Shown piece after piece: positions 53,628-64,000 of a stretch of DNA of 64,000 nucleotides (within the stretch, counting starts at the first letter, position 1; each line of letters opens with the position of its first letter). The stretch is from Bathymodiolus brooksi (lineage: Eukaryota > Mollusca > Bivalvia > Mytilida > Modiolidae). The translations under genes and the position numbers were made by a program. The DNA lies in assembly GCA_963680875.1 (NCBI GenBank), contig OY804588.1, forward strand, positions 78,330,829 to 78,394,828. Direction: 5' to 3'. The notes under the pieces are model-generated. The model was not told the origin of the DNA and made no database searches. It saw only the letters and a list, made by a program, of their open reading frames with translations.

Positions 53628-53824
53628 TTGTCTACATAAATGACAATAGATAACGTAACAATACAAAATACATTGTGCAACGCACGGTCAACTTTTCGCG
53701 CTTTCCCAATCCTTGGCAGAAGACACATACAAAGCGACTTTTTGAGTACATGTATATAAGCAAATTCATATTTCAAACCAAAGATTATTAACTGGTATTT
53801 GTTGCTTATAATGCAAAGCACGCA

Positions 53825-54058
53825 GAATTAAGGAGAAAGAGCAAAGACTGGTTGCTTCGGAATCAGGATAATGTGTCAGAGTGGAGCGACATGTATATCC
53901 GCGGACTGTTGTTTCCGTTAGCTAACACTATACAAAAAAACTAAGCGTGTTGGTCTAGAAAAAAGCAGACATCATCATCATCTCATTAACTTGGTCTCGG
54001 CATGATATAGCTATAAAATTGCTGAGTTGGCGTTAAACAACAATCGCTCACTCACTAA
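53825..54058 (+). mobile_element. Second SINE-like family, copy with tail
   Basis: AGAGTGGAGCGACATGTATA, GCGGACTGTTGTTTCCG, then the tail GGCATGATATAGCTATAAAA and TTGGCGTTAAACAACAATCG plus CTCACTCAC. The tail differs from that of the main SINE, but GCGTTAAAC is shared. Confidence 0.55.
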
Positions 54059-55472
54059 AGCTGTTAAGTACAGTTTTTATATTTCCCCGACAATGTACGT
54101 ATATTGTGTTTATTCTGCAATGTCTTATAGTTAAAAAAACAACTGGCAAATTGTCTAATAAGAGCAGAAACAGACATCGTTCTAAGCGTTTTAGACGTCC
54201 GCGCTTATAGTGTAAGTTTCTCGGCGTCGCTCGACATGAATCAGGTACCAGAAAAACTATATCTTGGTCAAAATCTTAAGCAATCTGTGATGAAAGAAGC
54301 TGTTATATATAAAATGCTTAGGTACAGACAAAACAGATGTCACACCAATGAAGAGCGATGGACAGATCACAGCTGACACAAAGCAAAAATCCAACATCCC
54401 CAACAGTGTCAGTTCGTATTCACCGTAGAATCACAAGACAACATCCCTGACTGCACCAAAACCCACATCATAAAAACAGCACTCCCAATATCTCTACCAG
54501 GTGTAAAAGAAACTCCTACATAACATCAATACCCATAGATTTTGTGCTCCCAAAACTATTAAATCATTTGGCCTTCCAATCTTTTGATTTTGAGCTACCT
54601 GATGAAGGTTATTCCAGAAACGTTCATGTGCACTAAATTTGATATCTACGTTTTTATTACCTCTTTTTAGCAATGTAGCTATCTGAATGTTTTCTTTGAA
54701 AACAAGATACACTCATTGTTTAATATGATAGATACAAAATGTATATAAAATTTCCAGGTAAATTAGTTACCTGTATCTCTTATGAAAATTATGTGTACAG
54801 TACTAAGTCAGATTGATAAAAGGTGCATTCATGTTGTTGTTTTTTCTTTCTGTTTGATATTTTTGATTGGTTTGTTTTGTTTTGTATTTGTTTGTTTTTG
54901 ATAACAGATTAATATCTAATTTTATTTCTGTTTTTTTTTCTGTTTTGAGGATATAACTTCAGAAGGGCCTACAAATTTATACATCTTGGAATAACAGTAG
55001 TACTTTAGGGTGCCTGCATCCTAATTTCTTATGTACATGTATCTCTATTCTGTATCAATAAATGTTTAGAGATTTGCGTTTGTATTGAATCGGGGCCTTG
55101 ATGGGAGAGAGGTTTAACGAGCTGCCTACACCTCATTTATCTTTCACTGTACTGTTCATCACTTGGATGATGTACTCAGCCTTTAGAAAGTAGATTGCCA
55201 GACGCTGGTACAACATATGCAAATGTCTGTAATGTCATTGAATATAGCTCAAATAAATATTTTGCATCATGCTGATATGTTTTGTAAGTACAGATACTTG
55301 TATCACACATACTTGTCAATTTAATACCGTAATTAAATAGCAGCCATATATACATGATAATATCTCGCACACAAAGTATCTTAACACAAGTTATTTCTAA
55401 AAGATTTTATTGGAAACCTCAGACAGGCATGGTGGAACATTAGCATACATATAACACAATACAATATATAGA
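54059..55472. other. Intergenic stretch, nothing recognised
   Basis: The minus-strand frame at 54494-54712 has no recognised domain. T- and GT-rich sequence near 54840-54900. Confidence 0.5.
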
Positions 55473-55830
55473 CTAGAGGCTCAGTAGGTTGAGCATATTT
55501 TTTAGAAATCAGTCAATCAGCAACAAGAATTGCCTGTGGTGGACATGTTTGTTAACGGATCGGGACGAAATGAGCAATCTTTATAGAGGGCCTTCCATAG
55601 CTGCTACCTACCACGTTTCGGTTCATTTGGCCAAGCGGTTTCGGAGTAGAAGATTTGTTGGGAATCTACCAATCAGCAACACGAATTGCCTGTGCTGGCC
55701 ATGTTTGCTAATTATAACGGATCCAAAAGGAGCAATCTTTATAGAGGGCCTTCCATAGATGCTACCTACCACGTTTCGGTTCATTTGGCCAAGCGGTTTC
55801 AGAGTAGAAGATTTTTTAGGAATCGACCAT
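55473..55830 (+). mobile_element. Pearl-like element, truncated, two core units
   Basis: Left end AGACTAGAGGCTCAGTAGGT, then core units with GGACATGTTTGTTAACGGAT and CGGTTCATTTGGCCAAGCGG. The right-end hairpin is missing. Confidence 0.7.
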
Positions 55831-58065
55831 TTACTCTAAAAAGAAATTATGGATCTGTATTACAATAACATACAGCACATTGTAAATTATAAACAGCAAT
55901 TCTCAATTTCCTTTTTTTTCCCCCATAAAATATGTTCTGTCATACAACTATGACCAATTTTCAATCCATCATGATCTTATACCATTAGTAAATATTATAA
56001 CATACATTTGCACATTTTAATAATATATATATCAAATAATTTCAAACATCCTGTCAAAGTCTATTGTGGATATATAATAAACTAGCAGTTAATATAACCT
56101 GTGTCACAGATAAAATGTGTAATTAAGGTCTTATGACACCAAATTATGTAACAATCGCCATTGCAAAATTTCACACAAAAAAATCCAAAATTTTACAAAT
56201 ATTACAACTTGAAATTTGTCAGTTAATTTGTAATATGCATGATTGAAAATATTTTGTTATTCTAGTACCAGCATCATACGTAAATGTTTCTGAAAATTAT
56301 AATTTACATTTTGCTTTTTATATAATATCTTTATTGAAATTTATATCTCTTTGTTAAACTTGTATAAGAAATCTTCATGGCGTACCTATGTTTTGGTTTA
56401 TATAAAATATTGCTTTATCTTATGGGAATCATGAGGACATTGTGAGTCTTTCATAGAAGCAGTTTCATATATGAAATCTTGAAAGTTATGTCAGATCATT
56501 TATACATTTTAGAGCTTGTTTTGCTTTACACAAGCAGACAAACTGTTTTCACTGAAATTTTGAAACCCAAAAGAAATTGCAATTGAGATATTATTCGTTT
56601 GTTGTCTTTGAAGCCATAAATAATATTTAAAACTTTTTTGGTAGCTGTGATTGTTTTCATTGCAATTAAACATAGAATAATATCTTCTGATCAAGTAGTG
56701 AATGCCACTTTAATTTAATATATTTTTGGGGGAGTTTATAGCAATTGAATTTCAGGTGTCTTCTATCTAATCCCACTTTTTAAAACTACCTATTCCCACT
56801 TACAAATAACTTAAAATTTTAGATCTTTTAATGAATTTTTAAAAAGTGGGATTAGGTGGAATGAACGGAATTTCATTATATATTTTTTTATTCAGATTTC
56901 AATAAACTAAATATTTGTCTAGTAAACTTGGTTAATAAATTTCATGAAAACAATTCATTTACATAAATCAAACATTAAATATCTAAGGAGATATATGTTT
57001 CAGCTAATACAAAATAAGTCAAAATGATGAAAAGTAATCTAAATGTAATAAGAAAGTAATCGTGATTACAGGGTCAAAATGAATGTAATCGATTACATTA
57101 CATCAGCATCAAGAACCGCCTGTGGGTCCAGTAAATTACTGTTTCCAGCAATTTACCGTGTCGACACTTGTTTTTGTTTTGACATGCGTATACGCTTTTT
57201 CAACTTGCCGACATGCTTCTATCTGCGTAGTCCTTTATTTTATATTATTTCTTGAATAATTTACTATCAAAAGTCTCGTATAATTTTCTCAACTTTATTT
57301 CCTTTCAATGATTCTGTCAGTTTTATTTTATTTTTATTTTGTTTTCTTTGAAGTGACCATGTTATTTGTAAATCTTTTCATATGTAGCATTTGTCACAAT
57401 TTGTCACAATAGTATATAAGATAAAAACCAATTTTAAAAATAATAAACATTTGATCTTATTTGAGTTGTTATTATTTTAATACAACGTCATTTTCATTCA
57501 CATTGATGTCGGGTGATCACAGGCGTAAGGGGAGCTAAAAATAAACTATCGCTAGACATATGGAGAGGGGGCGGGGGGTTAAGCAGTAAATTACAGTCAA
57601 TTATGTGATGTGCTCAATGTTTGAGCTGAATTTTAGATTCTAATTGATTCTGATTCATATAAGGATTAAAGGGCTCGACAATTCAATTTAGATATCTTTG
57701 TTTTAATTTTAATTAGAGATCTCTTTAATGTTTTATGAGTGATCACAGTTTTATGTCCACATCTCCCTAACTTAGAAAGATCCTTCATTCAATTCTAATA
57801 ATTTCAATTAAATCTCCCTTCCATTTTATTTACGTTCCTTTGGTCCATAAAAAGAATTAAAAAAAACCCCAGAAGTATTACCATTAGTATCCTCCTTTGA
57901 ACTAGAGCAGGACTGTCAAATTTTAGAATTTCAGAATTATAATGTTGTCCAATTTCGGAGATGTTTGACTTGTTCTACTACAGTAATCCTTTCCCTATTA
58001 TCAGAATAAACGTACAAATAAAATCAAGTTTTGGAAAATAAAAAAGTCATAGATATTGTCAGAGA
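55831..58065. other. AT-rich intergenic stretch
   Basis: One small inverted pair (TAATCCCACTTTTTAAAA near 56769 and TTTTTAAAAAGTGGGATTAG near 56838). Otherwise nothing recognised. Confidence 0.5.
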
Positions 58066-58830
58066 AATGGAATGAAGGAATGCGAGGTAGCTAATTTTCA
58101 TGGGCAAGCTTCTGATGCTTATGCTTATGTTTGAATGGTGCAAGGTAGTTTATTTTCATGGATAACACTTTGAAACCTGTGTCATACATTGAACAGATGT
58201 AAGGTAGGTTATTTTCATGGAACACTTCATGATTCCTATTCCATGCAATGAAGAAATGTCAGGTAGCTAATTTTCATGGACCATGCAACGAAGGAATGCG
58301 AGGTAGCTAATTTTCACGGGCAAACGACTGATACTTATGCTTATGTTTGAATGGTGCCAGGTAGTTTATTTTCATGGATAACACTTTGAAACCCGTGTCA
58401 GACATTGAACAGACGTAAGGTAGCTTATCTTTATGGAAAACGTCATGACTCCCATCCCATGCAATGAAGGAATGTGAGGTAGCTAATTTTCATAAGTAAA
58501 CTACTGATGCTTATGCTTATGTTTGAATAGTGCAAAGTATTTTATTTTCATGGATAACACTTTGAAACCTGTGTCATACAATGAACAGATGTAAGGTAGC
58601 ATATTTTCATGGAAAACGTCATGACTCCTATTCCATGCAATGAAGCCGGAAAGGTCGAGTAGCTAATTTTCATGGACAAGCTTCAGATGCTTATGCTTAT
58701 GTTTGAACGGTGCAAGGTAGTTTATTTTCATGGATAACACTTTGAAACCTATGTCATACACTGGACAGATGCAATGTAGCTTATATTCATGGAAAACTTC
58801 ATGATTTCTATCCCATGTAATGAAGGAATT
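58066..58830. repeat. Higher-order tandem repeat, about 178 bp, four copies
   Basis: Each unit holds three sub-units of about 60 bp, each with a variant of GGTAGCTAATTTTCATGG. Landmarks are TGATGCTTATGCTTATGTTT and GATAACACTTTGAAACC. The first unit is longer (about 216 bp) because of an extra sub-unit near 58260. Confidence 0.85.
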
Positions 58831-58894
58831 ATGCTGACTACGAGTCAACTAGTCTTTGCCTTTATTCTTTTACGCCATGTGCCAATATAAATTG

Positions 58895-58985
58895 CATAGT
58901 CTTTGGTTTGATCAGATCGTTGATCGAAACCACGATCTACCGCACATGATGCGAGTACTCTTAACTATTTCACCACATGAGCGTT
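58895..58985 (-). other. tRNA-like fragment, probably SINE-derived
   Basis: On the minus strand GTGGTGAAATAGTTAAGAGT and GATCGTGGTTTCGATCAACG resemble A and B boxes and match the order at 53286-53400. Confidence 0.4.
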
Positions 58986-59099
58986 ATTGCTTGTTATAAC
59001 TAAGCGTCTTATTTCTTTGGAATAGATATACACATTTTTGTATATATGCAAAGCAGAAAATTCATTATGTACAGATAAATAATATGGTAATTGATATTT

Positions 59100-59345
59100 A
59101 GTAACTTGTTCATATCACTATAAATATATATATATATTTTAAAATATTATTAGACTTTAATTTATATTATATATATATATATATAAATACGTCTGAAAAT
59201 TAAACCAAACAGTGTTAGAATTAGATTTTAGAGCTGTCAAATTTTTGTTCTTCCCTCGACGGGATTTGAACCCACACCATTATATATATATATATATATA
59301 TATAGATATATATATATATATATATGTGTATGTTTATATATATAT
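59100..59345. repeat. TA microsatellites flanking a tRNA 3'-half-like segment
   Basis: TA runs lie at 59127-59139, 59165-59185 and 59281-59345. At 59246-59278, minus strand, GTGGGTTCAAATCCCGTCGA resembles a T arm and its 3' neighbour. The 5' half is absent, so this is a fragment only. Confidence 0.6.
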
Positions 59346-60339
59346 TGATGTTAATGCACTTCAAATTATTTTTGTCTAGATTTTCCTTTTCATTGATATT
59401 TTATTAATTTTCAAAATTAAGTTTTATATTTTAGATAATAGTAAGACAATACTGATGTTTGGCTGATGGTGGTGTATTGTAAAAATGAACTTTATTGTGA
59501 TGATAATTATATGATATATATGTACATGTATATATATATACGGTAATAAATGGTAACTGCCACGTCCAACATCTACATCTAAAAAAATGTACTACGTATG
59601 GTTGATTTTTTAAAACAATTTACTCAAAAAGGTATAACAAAAGAAGATTTTGTTTATCAATTTATACATTGAGAATTATTATATTCAGAAAATTACACAA
59701 GTTAAAGACATACATTCTTTATGTTCGTTTTAACTTTGTGAATTAAAACATAATTATATAAATACAAAGACAGCAATTATGATTGCATACAGCTATAATT
59801 AGACAAACATTTTGCAATGCAAATTGTTTAACAGTATTCGAAAAGACTATATTGACACTTACTTTATAAAGCGTCAAAGTGCAATAAAATTCGGCCATTT
59901 AATGGAAAAAATCATATCAAATCAAACTTAACAAAATTTGCAGATTTATCAAAGTTATCAATAAATCTGTATGCGCCTCGGACTAAATCATTTTGTACGA
60001 TGTTGTATTTATTTGACGACCTATGATTGGATAAAATCATTCCTAAAAATAACGATAGATACAGAGCCATATATGGAAATCTGGGGATTAAGATTAATAG
60101 TCTTTACTGGCCAGTGGAAAATTCCACTCCTAAAAATATAGATGCAGACGATAGATAACTGCGCAGTTACGAAACGATGCAGACGGAAAATTACAGAAGG
60201 TCAGTGGGCGGTGCTTAATTTTGTCTAGTGACCATTACGTCTTTAGCCTTAGAACTTCCAAGAAAGTCCGTCAAACATAGTTCGTGGTAAAAAACTTAGT
60301 TACTGTTTCAAGTTATAGATCAGCAACATCGTACAAAAA

Positions 60340-60476
60340 CGTTCTAAGATCGCGTGACCGACTATGATTATTTAGACGGTAAGTAAATAGTTGAATGTTT
60401 CGCGCTTAAGCGCTCACCCTTCAACAATTTACTGACCGTCTAAATAATCATAGTTGGTCACTAGGGAGCTTAGAAC
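60340..60476. repeat. Foldback with about 55-bp arms
   Basis: The inner arms are 60354-60395 and 60420-60461, 42 bp with three mismatches. GTTCTAAGAT at the left and GCTTAGAAC at the right extend the pairing. The loop contains the palindrome GCGCTTAAGCGC. Confidence 0.85.
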
Positions 60477-60492
60477 TTATAATATCATTTAA

Positions 60493-61789
60493 GGTAGCAC
60501 TATACAAAGATTTTTTCCCTCCAATCTTCCATCTGAAAACAGCTGTAACTTTCTTAATATTGCATCAAAATTAACAAATGAGGTACCATTTGAAAGAGGA
60601 AAGATATATCTTTCCACTGATTATAATATTATGATTATGCATTAATTACATAATTAATTATTATGCAATTAGTTGCAAAATCTTGATGTGCACACTTGAC
60701 CAAAAGTAGCTGTTTCATGTTTATTCAAATGGTAAAACTTTTTACAATTTCTTAATCAACACAGCATGACCTCCAAAATCCCCCTGTCTCAAATTTTTCC
60801 TGTGATGTTTCAATCTCTCTTAAAGCCCCATTATGTGTATACAGCCTGACTTCATATGGTTTCACCAACTTTAATTGTGCGTAGAATTTGTTCTATTAAT
60901 TCTATCAGAAATCTGAGACACTATTTTGCAGATAATAGGTCTAAGAACAACATATACCAAAACCAATCCTCTAGGGGTACCAATGCAGGAGCTAATTTCA
61001 TTCAAAGTCGACATTTTATGTCAAAAATTGTAGTGGAAAAATCCCAAAAATTGTAATTTTCCTCTTTGTACCCCATTTTCTTGAATAAAAGTCACAAATG
61101 TGCCATGGGAACACTTCAGGATTGACATTGAATCATAAATCAACAATGATTTGACCAGAAAGATAGAATTTCTTCACACAAACTCTAAATATAGCTGGAA
61201 AATGCACAACCTGTGCAGCAAACACATGAAATTGGCGGGAGAAGATACATCACTCAGACCTTACTTGAGGTTAACTGCCTACTGATAAGGTCAAAACTCC
61301 ACCTCCACTGACCAGACGTGAACCACTAATTATAACAGGAATCACCTGGAACCTTAATTTGCTCATTATGTGTATTCTTCCCTTTTAGTTGGATTTTACT
61401 AAATGAAAATTATACATTAGATATTTTGAAATAAATTCCATTGCAAATAACTAATTTATTTCTTTTGGTATTGATGAAAAGTTAGCTACATCCATGCTGC
61501 TTTCCCCTTCATTTAATGGAATGTTCTCTTATCTCAAGTATTACTGGTCAGTGGTCATAAAACTATCAAATTATCCAACAGATAAACAATTAAGGACCAC
61601 CCACTTGTTTTTATCATCTCTGATTCAAGCACATGTGTTTGTTTACAAAACTAATTAAAAGTAATGCTCATTAATGGTACATCATATCTGAATTATTTTT
61701 TCACCTATGTATCAAGAATATTATAATAAAATAAAAATTGATAAAAAAAAATTTGATGAAAAAAATATCATTTTTTGTATAGTGCTACC
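60493..61789. mobile_element. Non-autonomous transposon with TTAA flanks, 1297 bp
   Basis: The ends GGTAGCACTATACAAA and TTTGTATAGTGCTACC are perfect inverted repeats of 16 bp. TTAA lies immediately outside both (60489-60492, 61790-61793), as in piggyBac elements. No transposase can be read inside. Confidence 0.75.
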
Positions 61790-61793
61790 TTAA

Positions 61794-64000
61794 TTTCTAC
61801 ATACATTTATTATCCTAATTAACATTACTAATATATACAAATAATGTATATGCTATTGATATTTTAATCATATACTAAATAATGTTTCTTATTTGTCCTT
61901 TCTTTCTTCTTGCTGTTTTCATTGTGTATGATTTTCATTATTTATTATTTATGTATCTCTATACCTTTGTAACTGCATGGTTTATGAGAATAAAGATATA
62001 TATAACAATTGAACGATCTTATGTCAACATTCCTTCCACGAATTAATAACATTTATTTTTAGTGGGGGAAAAAACGGAACAGGATGTTATTGTTTGTTTT
62101 GTGAGGATAAACTGCGTGTCACGCAAACATTGACGTAAATGATAATAAAACATTTGTTTTGGTTTTAACATAACAATATATTTCAAATTTGTTTTTGTAT
62201 CATTTCTTTTGTTGACTAGTATTATATAACAATTGAACATTCTTGTCAACATTCCTTCCACGAAATAATAATATTTTTATTAAACAACCTTATTCAGAAA
62301 AAAACTGCTGAGATCTGCTAATCTGGGTCACGGGTCACTGTAATCGGGCGGATGTATCGAGAAACAGATACGGTGTTGAAAAAACTGTTGATACTCATAA
62401 AATATTGATACATGCTATGAAATTGTATGTTTGTCTTCAAGAAATATGATAGACAAAACCATGTGTGAAGTTTTATGACGAAATATTTCCGATTTCTATG
62501 TAAATTTACGAGTTGAAGTGGGGAAATTTTAAGTTAGATTTCTAAAAATCTTCTACTCTGAAACCACAGGTAAATTTACTTTAGCGATGTATTTTTACCT
62601 TGGACAAGAATAATGAACATCCTGATTGGATGACCGATTTAAAACACACTGACTCTGCATGGTAAAGTGATGCATGTAAAAGAAATCTGTTATATTTATT
62701 CATTTGTTTGATTCTGGAATATTGCTGATCATTGATTTAAACAAGAAAAAAGGAAAAAAAAGGGGGAGGGGGGGTGAATTTTATTTGTGAATTTTACAGT
62801 TTAAATAAATGTTATGCTTCGACAGTTTAAAGAGAAAAATAAAAAATTGTTGCGACTAAAGCTTAAATCAGCGTTAAAAATTGAACAAATATCAGTGGTT
62901 TTGTAAATGAAATTTATTTTAAATAGAAAATCTGAATTTGTTATTTATTAATCTATTATTAATGATACAATTTTATATCCCTTGGGAGGGGGAGGGGGGC
63001 TATGATAAAGATTTGAAATAAAAACACAGGACCGGATTTTAAGCAAAATTAATAATCCAGGATTAGTTTTTTATTAAAAAAAATCCAGGACCCTGTGTCC
63101 AGGATTTTTTTTTTTAAAGTTAATAATAGGAAATATTGACATCCACACTTGCCTTTTGGACAGCACATTTCTGTGTCCACACTTGTTATTTATTAAAAAA
63201 AACTCGGTCGATGTTAGTAGCATTAAACTAAAATGTTATTATATAGAAGTTTACAAGGTCTAGTGATCTATATAATTCGATGCATGAGATAGATTTAAAC
63301 AGAAATCATTCTTAAATGTGGAAAAAATATAAAACCCTAACTTTATATGAAATTTATCCAGTAACACGATAATCGAGTTATTAATATACTTGATGTGAGA
63401 GTCCAATCTATTCATTTAAGTTTCTATTTCGAGCGGCCACGAAATATATCAATATGGTTAACGTGTTTCCTGCCTCCAGCAATTGACACCAGCACCAGAC
63501 ACAGAGCCAATGTACAAATAACAATAATAATTGTCTACAATAAACGACACCGACGTCGCTTACATGAAATATTTACCACAAATTAACCAAATAAAATAAA
63601 ATCACTGTCCTTATGTTACAAAGAATTAGGGTACAATTTATTGAGAATAAAACGTAACCTCACTTACACAACCCGCTCCAATCTCGGTAGCGATAAAATA
63701 TAATGGCGACTACGTACAATCGGAATCAAAATTTACATGGACGTCTGCCAAGGCGGAATTATAACCACTTACTTAAAACAATTTATATTATAAGAAATAT
63801 AAGACTTCAGAATTTCCAAAGAGGTGGCAACCCGCACCTTTCACAACCCGCCACCAGCCGCTCCAAAAGCAAACTGCACCCAAAACAACCCGCACCTTGA
63901 AATAACCGACAACCAGAACAACTACATCACGTAACTGTACTAAGATCTTTTAAAGTAAACTTTTATATGTTTCGCACCTCCCCCTTGTCTTATAATCTGA
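61794..64000. other. Intergenic stretch to the window end
   Basis: A 27-bp antisense scrap of pearl-like core (TTTCTAAAAATCTTCTACTC) lies at 62537-62563. Short frames at 63395 and 63703 have no recognised domain. The ATGGCGACTACG at about 63702 has a fair start context, but nothing supports a gene. Confidence 0.45.

Noticed and set aside
59246..59278. tRNA gene near the TA microsatellite
   Set aside because: Only the 3' half resembles a tRNA; the 5' half is replaced by TA repeats.
63395..63900. Start of a new gene at the right edge
   Set aside because: Two short frames without recognised domain, conserved splice sites or composition change large enough to support a call.

Overview
The window is from an animal nuclear genome, most likely a marine bivalve mollusc. 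It is AT-rich and intron-bearing, packed with tRNA-headed SINEs, minisatellites and tandem-core mobile elements of the kind described in bivalves (pearl/Helentron-derived type), with LINE fragments and Tc1 remnants. There is no bacterial-style gene density. Species was not determined. All family assignments come from reading the sequence; no searches were run.

The window holds one convincing protein-coding gene, on the minus strand between 48099 and 16308. Six exons can be read: 48099-47862, 42619-42394, 38437-38205, 25357-25137, 22145-21815 and 16813-16308. All junctions have GT/AG borders, all five intron phases agree (1, 2, 1, 0, 1), and the total is 1755 nt, exactly 584 codons plus a stop. 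The product starts with a double zinc ribbon, continues through a lysine/glutamate-rich linker into a caspase domain, and ends in a predicted coiled-coil tail. In the caspase domain the substrate arginine, the SHG histidine, the QACRS cysteine and a YSKRN p10 motif are all present. A very acidic linker of about 80 residues separates p20 from p10. Zinc ribbon plus caspase plus helical tail is an architecture I do not recognise as standard.

The introns are unusual. Intron 5 holds about 24 copies of a 39-bp unit that repeats the splice acceptor of the p10 exon. Read on the gene's strand each unit is CAG|GTAAAT, an acceptor fused to a donor, and use of any upstream copy would stop translation before p10. 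Intron 3 holds about 70 copies of a second 39-bp unit, most carrying the near-perfect donor AAG|GTGAGT. That array begins at a perfect CAG|GTAAGT donor of a possible 59-nt cassette exon. A third 39-bp array beside exon 4 is made from a SINE tail. Introns 1 to 3 and 5 also hold a 51-bp near-perfect hairpin, a spaced series of TGTCAGGAGTGTGACA sites, a Tc1 fossil, and multi-level nests of mobile elements.

The left flank (1-16.3 kb) and right flank (48.1-64 kb) contain no supportable gene. They hold minisatellites (42, 52, 28, 22, 24, 86 and about 178 bp), SINE copies (some as head-to-head or tail-to-tail foldbacks), pearl-like elements, a nested LINE pair with a 21-bp target duplication, a small element with inverted ends, and a TTAA-flanked 1.3-kb transposon.
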